The notes beneath the pieces are model-generated. The model saw only the letters and a list, made by a program, of their open reading frames with translations, was not told the DNA's origin and did not search any database. A stretch of DNA of 33,685 bases from an uncultured beta proteobacterium (GTDB lineage: Bacteria; Pseudomonadota; Gammaproteobacteria; Burkholderiales; SG8-39). The DNA lies in contig CAIUKQ010000128.1 of assembly GCA_903899705.1 (NCBI GenBank), positions 1-33,685 on the forward strand, written 5' to 3'. Numbering within the stretch: the stretch's first letter is position 1; each line of letters opens with the position of its first letter. Positions 27,763 to 33,685 of the stretch are shown piece after piece. A program made the translations under genes and the position numbers.

Positions 27763-27910
27763 ACCCAGCAAACCCGAAATCGGGCGGCATGGCGCCGGTG
27801 GATTCAACATAATCGGCAAACGTGCGCGAAATTGATCCCCATATCACCACCTGCCAGGGCATTTCACCAGCCGATGCGCTTTAAGGGCGCGATAGATTTT
27901 CTTATCATTC
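27763..27910. repeat. Dispersed ~148-bp repeat, copy B (direct orientation)
   Basis: acccagcaaacccg...gattcaacataatcgg...gtgcgcgaaattg...caccagccgatgcgctttaagggcgcgatagattttcttatcatt. Confidence 0.85.
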
Positions 27911-27990
27911 GCCGAAACGTAACAGCGGAAGGCCGCAATTGGCCGAAGGCGGTCCTTGAATCCTCTCCACGATGGACGCCGGGCACCTGC

Positions 27991-29784
27991 TTAATCGCCG
28001 ATTGCCACGCCCTCGCGTCGCGGATCGGCCGCGCCGGTCAGTCCCTTGGGCATCACGGAGATCAGGTGCAGGCCGCTGCCCGCATTGCCCTGGCGCACTT
28101 CGTGGCCCATGGCCGTCAGCGCCTTCGCCAGTTCGCCGGTGCCTTCCGCCCGTTCGAGGTCCGTGCCGCGCGGCCTTCCGCCGTATCGGGGAAGGTCGAG
28201 CGCCTCCTGTTCTCCCAGCTTCCAGTCGATGAGGGCCACCAGCGTCTGGGCCACGTAGTTGATGATCTGCAGTCCGCCTGGCGAACCCAGCACATAGCGC
28301 AGGCGGCCCTGCGAATCGAAAACAATAGTGGGAGACATTGAGCTGCGCGGACGCTTGCCGCCTTCGACACGATTGGCGGCAGGGCGGCCTTCGTCATCGG
28401 GCAGCCAGGAGAAATCGGTGAGCTGGTTGTTGAGCATGAATCCGCGCACCATGATGCGGCTGCCGAAGGCGGATTCGACCGACGTGGTGAGCGCAACGGC
28501 ATTGCCTTCGGCGTCCACCACTGACAGATGCGAAGTCGCGGGCATCTCCATGGTCCGGTCTTCGCCGTGGCGGGACAGTGCCGGCAGCTTCAGGTCGCCG
28601 TGGCGGGGCTGTTTGTTGGCGGCATCCATACGGATGGTGCTGCTGCGTTCGCGCAGATAGGTGCGCGCCAGCAGTTGCGCAACGGGCTGTACGACGAAAT
28701 CGGGATCCGCCAGAAAAAAATCCCGGTCGGTGTAGGCGAGCTTTCCCGCTTCCGAGAAGAGGTGAACCGCTTGCGGAGACAGCGGTTTGTATTGCGCCAT
28801 GGGGAAACGCTCCAGGATGCCAAGCAGCATGGCAACACCCGCGCCGCCCGAAGAAGGCGGTCCCACGCCACACACCTTGTAGGACCGATACGGACTGCAC
28901 AGCGCGGCGCGCTCCTTTGCGCGATAGGTGGAGACATCGGTCAGGGTCATGTCTCCCGGTACGCGATGGCCCGCGACGGCCGACACGATGTCGCGCGCGA
29001 CGTCTCCCTCGTAGAAAGCCTGTGGACCCTCGTAGGCTATGCGCCTGAATACCGCGGCCAGTTCCGGATTGCGAAGCAGGGTGTCCGTCGCCTTGGGCGA
29101 GCCATCGGCATTGAAGAAATACGCCCTGGAGGCGGCGTCGTTCTTGAGAAGCGGGTCCTGCGCCACCAGTTGCGCGAGGCGCGGCGATATTGAAAACCCC
29201 TCCTCAGCCACACGAATGGCGGGAGCGAACAATTTCGGCCAGGCGAGCCTGCCATGACGCAAATGTGCAAGCTCCAGCATGCGCACCACACCGGGCACCC
29301 CCACCGATTTTCCCGAGCCCACCGCCTGCAGATAGGTCTGAAAGCCGGTGCGTCCGCCGGTGAAAGCAAACCGGTCGGGTTTCGCCGCAGACGGCGCGAT
29401 TTCACGCCCGTCAAATGAAGTCAATTGCTTGGACGTTACATCGTAGTGGAGCATGAAAGCTCCACCGCCGATCCCCGAAGATTGCGGTTCGACCACATTG
29501 AGTACCAGTTGCATGGCGATGGCCGCATCGGTCGCGCTGCCGCCGGCACGCAGGATTTCAATACCTGCCAGGGAGGCAAGTGGGTGTGCCGATACCACCA
29601 TCTGGTGCCTGGCATGAACCGCTGTTTTCGCAATCCGGCCGGTGCTTCCTTCAGGCGCGAAATCCTGAGCGGTGGCGAGTCCCGTCAATGCGAGCAAGAA
29701 CGCCGCGCCGGTCACGGCCACACCGCGATTGCAACCGCCGAGCACGGCACCGAGGCGAGTGGGGCAAAGCGAAATGCTTTTCAT
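27991..29784 (-). CDS. ggt: Exported gamma-glutamyltransferase
   Basis: Signal peptide; ATSHLSVVDAEGNAVALTTSVESAFGS with catalytic Thr context; KRPRSSMSPTIV and GSPGG motifs; MLNNQLTDFSW. Confidence 0.95.
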   Translation of the reverse strand: MKSISLCPTRLGAVLGGCNRGVAVTGAAFLLALTGLATAQDFAPEGSTGRIAKTAVHARHQMVVSAHPLASLAGIEILRAGGSATDAAIAMQLVLNVVEPQSSGIGGGAFMLHYDVTSKQLTSFDGREIAPSAAKPDRFAFTGGRTGFQTYLQAVGSGKSVGVPGVVRMLELAHLRHGRLAWPKLFAPAIRVAEEGFSISPRLAQLVAQDPLLKNDAASRAYFFNADGSPKATDTLLRNPELAAVFRRIAYEGPQAFYEGDVARDIVSAVAGHRVPGDMTLTDVSTYRAKERAALCSPYRSYKVCGVGPPSSGGAGVAMLLGILERFPMAQYKPLSPQAVHLFSEAGKLAYTDRDFFLADPDFVVQPVAQLLARTYLRERSSTIRMDAANKQPRHGDLKLPALSRHGEDRTMEMPATSHLSVVDAEGNAVALTTSVESAFGSRIMVRGFMLNNQLTDFSWLPDDEGRPAANRVEGGKRPRSSMSPTIVFDSQGRLRYVLGSPGGLQIINYVAQTLVALIDWKLGEQEALDLPRYGGRPRGTDLERAEGTGELAKALTAMGHEVRQGNAGSGLHLISVMPKGLTGAADPRREGVAIGD

Positions 29785-29806
29785 GGGCTTGAAGGATTCC
29801 TTCAGA

Positions 29807-30535
29807 TCAGTTGTGCAGGATCTTTGAAAGGAACTGCTGCGCGCGTTCTGAACGCGGCTTGCCGAAGAAGTCATCCTTGGTCGCATCCTCGACGATCTCG
29901 CCCCGGTCCATGAAAATGACGCGCTTCGCAACTTTGCGCGCGAATCCCATTTCATGCGTGACGCACATCATGGTCATGCCTTCATGCGCAAGTTCCACCA
30001 TGACATCCAGCACTTCGTTGATCATCTCCGGATCGAGCGCCGAGGTGGGTTCGTCAAACAGCATGCACAAGGGGTCCATGGCAAGCGCGCGTGCGATGGC
30101 CACGCGTTGCTGCTGGCCGCCCGAGAGTTGCCCCGGGAATTTGGCGGCCTGCTCGCGAAGGCCGACGCGTTCCAGCAGTTTCATGCCCTTGTCGCGTGAC
30201 TCCTCCTCCCCGCGATGGAGGACGCGGATCTGTCCGAGGGTCAGGTTCTCCATGATCGACAGATGCGGGAAAAGCTCGAAATGCTGGAACACCATGCCGA
30301 CGCGGGAGCGCAGTTTCGGCAGGTCGGTGCCGGGTGCGCCGACCGAAATGCCATCGACGACCACCTCTCCCTTCTGGAACGGCTCAAGGGCATTGACGCA
30401 TTTGATCAGCGTCGATTTCCCTGAGCCCGAGGGGCCGCACACCACGACCACCTCGCCCTTGTCCACGCGGGTCGAGCAGTCCTTTAACACCTGAAAGGTG
30501 CCGTACCACTTGCTGACATTACTGATCTCAATCAT
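29807..30535 (-). CDS. Polar amino-acid ABC transporter ATP-binding protein (GltL/GlnQ type)
   Basis: Walker A GPSGSGKST, LSGGQQQRVAIARAL signature, Walker B MLFDEPTSALDPE, H-loop VTHEMGFA. Confidence 0.96.
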   Translation of the reverse strand: MIEISNVSKWYGTFQVLKDCSTRVDKGEVVVVCGPSGSGKSTLIKCVNALEPFQKGEVVVDGISVGAPGTDLPKLRSRVGMVFQHFELFPHLSIMENLTLGQIRVLHRGEEESRDKGMKLLERVGLREQAAKFPGQLSGGQQQRVAIARALAMDPLCMLFDEPTSALDPEMINEVLDVMVELAHEGMTMMCVTHEMGFARKVAKRVIFMDRGEIVEDATKDDFFGKPRSERAQQFLSKILHN

Positions 30536-30599
30536 GTCCCGGCCTTGTCCCGTGCTGATTTGCATTGGCACATCGAAAATTATCCCCCGTTCGAAACCT

Positions 30600-31268
30600 T
30601 CAGCGTGCGATTGCAATCCTTGCCTGCAATTGTTTCACGGCTGAGGAAAGCGAAAAGGAAATCACGAAATAAACCACGGCCGCAAGCAGATAAGCCTCCA
30701 CCGGGCGGTTGAAATTGCGGCCTGCCGTCGAGAAACCGCGCAACAGATCATAGGCGCCAATCGCATACACCAGTGACGTATCCTGAAAAAGGATGATTGT
30801 TTGGCTCAGGAGCACCGGAAGCATGTTGCGGAAGGCCTGCGGCAGGATGACGAGGCGCATGGTCTGCGCGTAGGTCAGGCCAAGGGCGTTGCCCGCGTGC
30901 ACCTGGTCGCGCGATACGGACTGGATACCCGCGCGCATGATCTCCGAATAATAGGCAGCCTCGAACGCGGTAAAGGTGATGACCGCCGACCATTCCGCGC
31001 CCATCGGCCTGCCGGTCAGGAAAGGGATCAGCAGGAAGAACCAGAGAATCACCATCACCAGCGGAATCGACCGCATGGTGTTGACATAGGCCGCGGCGGG
31101 CAGCGCAATCCAGCTCCGGTCGGAGAGCCGCATGAGTGCGAGCAGGGTTCCGAGCAGTATCCCGCCAGCCATCGCGACCAAAGTCAATTCCACGCTGAAC
31201 ACGAAACCATTCCACAGGAAATTGGTGATCAGCTCCCGGTTGAAAAACGAGAGGTCGAGCGCGCCCAT
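30600..31268 (-). CDS. Amino-acid ABC transporter permease (GltK type)
   Basis: HisM/GltK pattern: TFTAFEAAYYSEIMRAGIQSVSRDQVHAGNALGLTYAQTMRLVILPQAFRNMLPVL. Confidence 0.94.
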   Translation of the reverse strand: MGALDLSFFNRELITNFLWNGFVFSVELTLVAMAGGILLGTLLALMRLSDRSWIALPAAAYVNTMRSIPLVMVILWFFLLIPFLTGRPMGAEWSAVITFTAFEAAYYSEIMRAGIQSVSRDQVHAGNALGLTYAQTMRLVILPQAFRNMLPVLLSQTIILFQDTSLVYAIGAYDLLRGFSTAGRNFNRPVEAYLLAAVVYFVISFSLSSAVKQLQARIAIAR

Positions 31269-31978
31269 CAGTGGTCGCTCCCGACGTAACCGGGCACGCG
31301 AAGGCGGGCTTCGAAAAATGCCATGACGCGGTTCACCGCGAAGGCGGTTGCCATGTAGAGCCCGGTGACCGCAAGGTAGACCTCAATGCCTCGCGACGTC
31401 TCCTCCTGTGCCTGCATGGCAAACATCGTCAGCTCCGAAATGCTTACGGCGAACGCCACCGCGGAGTTCTTGATGATGTTCATGGATTCGGAGGTCAGCG
31501 GCGGGATGACAATTCGAAAGGCCATGGGCAGCAGCACGAAGCGGTAGGTCTGCGCGAGGGTGAGCCCCATCGCAAGCCCTGCCTCGCGCTGCCCGCGCGG
31601 CAGCGACTGGATGCCCGCCCGAACCTGTTCCGCAATTCGCGCTGAAGTAAAAAATCCGAGTGCCAGCACCACCAGGATGAAGCTTGGAACCTCCTGCAGC
31701 GGCTTGTACAGCGAGGGAATGACGTGGTACCAGATGAAGATCTGCACGAGCAACGGAACATTGCGGAACAGTTCCACCCAGGCATTGGCGAGGCGCCCGA
31801 GCCATGCCGATGGCGTGGTTCGCAGCGTGCCGACCACAGAGCCCGCCAACACCGCGACGACCCAGGAGCACGCGGAGACCGTCAATGTCCAGCCCCACGC
31901 CGAGATCATCCAGTCAAGGTAGGTCTCGCCACCGCCGGTGTCGCGAAGAAAGACCTCCCACTCCCAGCGAAATTGCAT
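31268..31978 (-). CDS. Amino-acid ABC transporter permease (GltJ type)
   Basis: LGFFTSARIAEQVRAGIQSLPRGQREAGLAMGLTLAQTYRFVLLPMAFRIVIPPLTSESMNIIKNSA; overlaps the next permease. Confidence 0.94.
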   Translation of the reverse strand: MQFRWEWEVFLRDTGGGETYLDWMISAWGWTLTVSACSWVVAVLAGSVVGTLRTTPSAWLGRLANAWVELFRNVPLLVQIFIWYHVIPSLYKPLQEVPSFILVVLALGFFTSARIAEQVRAGIQSLPRGQREAGLAMGLTLAQTYRFVLLPMAFRIVIPPLTSESMNIIKNSAVAFAVSISELTMFAMQAQEETSRGIEVYLAVTGLYMATAFAVNRVMAFFEARLRVPGYVGSDH

Positions 31979-32119
31979 GTTGTTCCCGAGCGTGAAGCAA
32001 ATTAAATGATACGGACAGGCTGTTTGGAAATGCCACTCATTATAAAAAAATATATAACATAATCAATAAGTTATTCTGTTAGAGGCGCTGTCCCATGCGG
32101 GCGGGGCTGATTGACTGCA

Positions 32120-33682
32120 TCACGGCGTCTCGCCACGGGTTTCCGGGGATACCCAGTGCCTGAGCGCTGCAATCAGCGTCGCGCGCCGCACCGGTTTGGT
32201 GAGGTAGTCGTCCATGCCGGCGTCCAGACAGCGTTGTTTTGTCTCCGGCATCGCATCCGCCGTCAACGCAATGATCGGGACCCTTGTGCCGGATTTCGCC
32301 TCGATCTCGCGAATGGCCCGGGTTGCATCGAAACCATCCAGAAGGGGCATGTGCAGATCCATCAGAATGGCGTCAAAGCGCCGCTCCCGGAATCTGGCCG
32401 CCGCCACCATTCCGTTTTCGGCCACCGTCGCATGGCAATCCGCCGATTTGAGGATTGTCCGGAGAACATCCTGGTTCACCGGATTGTCCTCGACCAGGAG
32501 GACATGCTTTCCGGTTTGGGCGTCACCCGACTCAGAAGGCGCCTCGCGCTGAACATTGGCATCAGTAGGTGCTGCGGCGATGGCAAACTCGATTTCGAAA
32601 CTGAATTCACTGCCTTTGCCCTCGTCGCTCTCGAACCAGAGTCGGCCGCCCATCATGTCGACAAGCTTGCGCGTGATGTTCAAGCCCAGCCCGGCGCCGC
32701 CATGCTCACGGGTGGTGGAGGTGTCGGTCTGGGAAAACGGTTCGAACAGTCCTGCATGCAGGTGTCTGGCAATCCCGATGCCGGAGTCCTGCACGGATAA
32801 CCGGATCCTGCTCCGTTCGTCGCCGACCGGTTCGCCGGTCAAGGAAATGACCACCTCGCCCTGGCTGGTGAATTTGACGGCGTTTCCAATCAGGTTCCAG
32901 AGTACCTGGCGGACCCGTCCGGGATCACCCATCAGCCATCTGGGGACGTCATCTCCGATAAAGACTCGAAGCGCAAGGCCCTTGGTGTGGGCCTCATGGC
33001 GCATTGGGGCGGCGATGTCCTCGAGCACCACTCGGGGTTCGAATGGCACGATCTCAAGCCGTAGCCGCCCGGTGTCAATTCTCGATGAATCGAGGATGTC
33101 ATTGAGGATGCCCAGCAGCGACCGGGATGATTTGTCGATGACTTCGAGGTAGTGCCGCTGGTCCGCCGACAATTCGGTTTCAAGCGCAATTTCCGCCATC
33201 CCCATGATGGCGTTCATGGGGGTGCGGACTTCGTGGCTCATGTTGGCGAGAAACTCGCCTTTTGCCCGGTTCGCGGCTTCGGCCGCGTCTTTCGCCTTGA
33301 GTGACTCAAGCTGCGCGATCCGGCGTTCCTCGATTTCCGAGCGCAATTGCGCGTTGTGTTGCCCGATTTCAGTATTTGCGGACTCAAGCTTGGCCGCGAG
33401 GCGGGCCCTTTCCGCGCTGAGCACCAGCGTTTCTATCAGGGTCTGATTGAGAAATCGCGCACTCTGCAAAAGTCCGATCGTCATGATGAGGGTCAACAAG
33501 CCGATGATGATCGAGGTGATATCCCCGGCCAGGAAGAAAAACACAGCCGCAGGAACCAGGGTCAGGGATATGAACAGGTAGTACGCATTCAGAACCGCCG
33601 AGAGGATGGGTACCGCGCCGGCCGCCAGACCGGCCAGCACCAGGGCCGTCGCAAACTGATGGACCGGGTCACCGTCGGGCAT
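32120..33682 (-). CDS. Hybrid sensor histidine kinase/response regulator, N-terminus likely beyond window
   Basis: TM segments, NMSHEVRTPMNAIMGMAEIAL H-box, HATPase N/G boxes (NLIGNAVKFT, DSGIGIA, GGAGLGLNI), C-terminal REC (LLVEDNPVNQDVLR...DLHMP..TKP). Confidence 0.95.
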   Translation of the reverse strand: MPDGDPVHQFATALVLAGLAAGAVPILSAVLNAYYLFISLTLVPAAVFFFLAGDITSIIIGLLTLIMTIGLLQSARFLNQTLIETLVLSAERARLAAKLESANTEIGQHNAQLRSEIEERRIAQLESLKAKDAAEAANRAKGEFLANMSHEVRTPMNAIMGMAEIALETELSADQRHYLEVIDKSSRSLLGILNDILDSSRIDTGRLRLEIVPFEPRVVLEDIAAPMRHEAHTKGLALRVFIGDDVPRWLMGDPGRVRQVLWNLIGNAVKFTSQGEVVISLTGEPVGDERSRIRLSVQDSGIGIARHLHAGLFEPFSQTDTSTTREHGGAGLGLNITRKLVDMMGGRLWFESDEGKGSEFSFEIEFAIAAAPTDANVQREAPSESGDAQTGKHVLLVEDNPVNQDVLRTILKSADCHATVAENGMVAAARFRERRFDAILMDLHMPLLDGFDATRAIREIEAKSGTRVPIIALTADAMPETKQRCLDAGMDDYLTKPVRRATLIAALRHWVSPETRGETP

Positions 33683-33685
33683 GAA

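Noticed and set aside
18600-27910. Prophage, integron or transposon carrying the Nif11 locus and repeats
   Set aside because: No integrase, transposase, phage structural gene or tRNA attachment site seen in the window.

Overview
Window of about 33.7 kb of GC-rich bacterial chromosome, probably betaproteobacterial judging from three Bug/TctC-type solute-binding sequences (inference). From left to right it contains: (1) a 13-unit 30-bp tandem repeat (1-390) that runs in frame into, and truncates, a receiver + Ser/Thr-kinase gene; (2) a catabolic-looking cluster (SDR, acyl-CoA-dehydrogenase-like flavoprotein, cupin, Rieske dioxygenase alpha/beta, gamma-glutamyltransferase-like hydrolase, FAD monooxygenase); (3) a class-II-like Fic gene with a duplicated palindrome directly 5' of its start codon; (4) an operon of a Bug protein plus two tandem hydantoinase-B paralogs with no HyuA; (5) a small ORF followed by terminator-like structures, then an exported protein / ECF sigma / anti-sigma-like operon; (6) two paralogous Nif11-type leader peptide genes with divergent, cysteine-free C-terminal segments, plus a fragment of a third copy and an adjacent Tat-signal alpha/beta hydrolase. 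This last locus is the best candidate for an undescribed system; (7) a GAF-GAF-PAS-adenylate cyclase; (8) divergent dienelactone hydrolase and Bug genes, a Bug pseudogene fragment, an NMT1-type binding protein, and a pair of ~148-bp dispersed repeats; (9) an exported gamma-glutamyltransferase next to a Glt-type amino-acid ABC transporter; (10) a hybrid histidine kinase cut by the window edge. All calls come from reading sequence and motifs; no database search was run.
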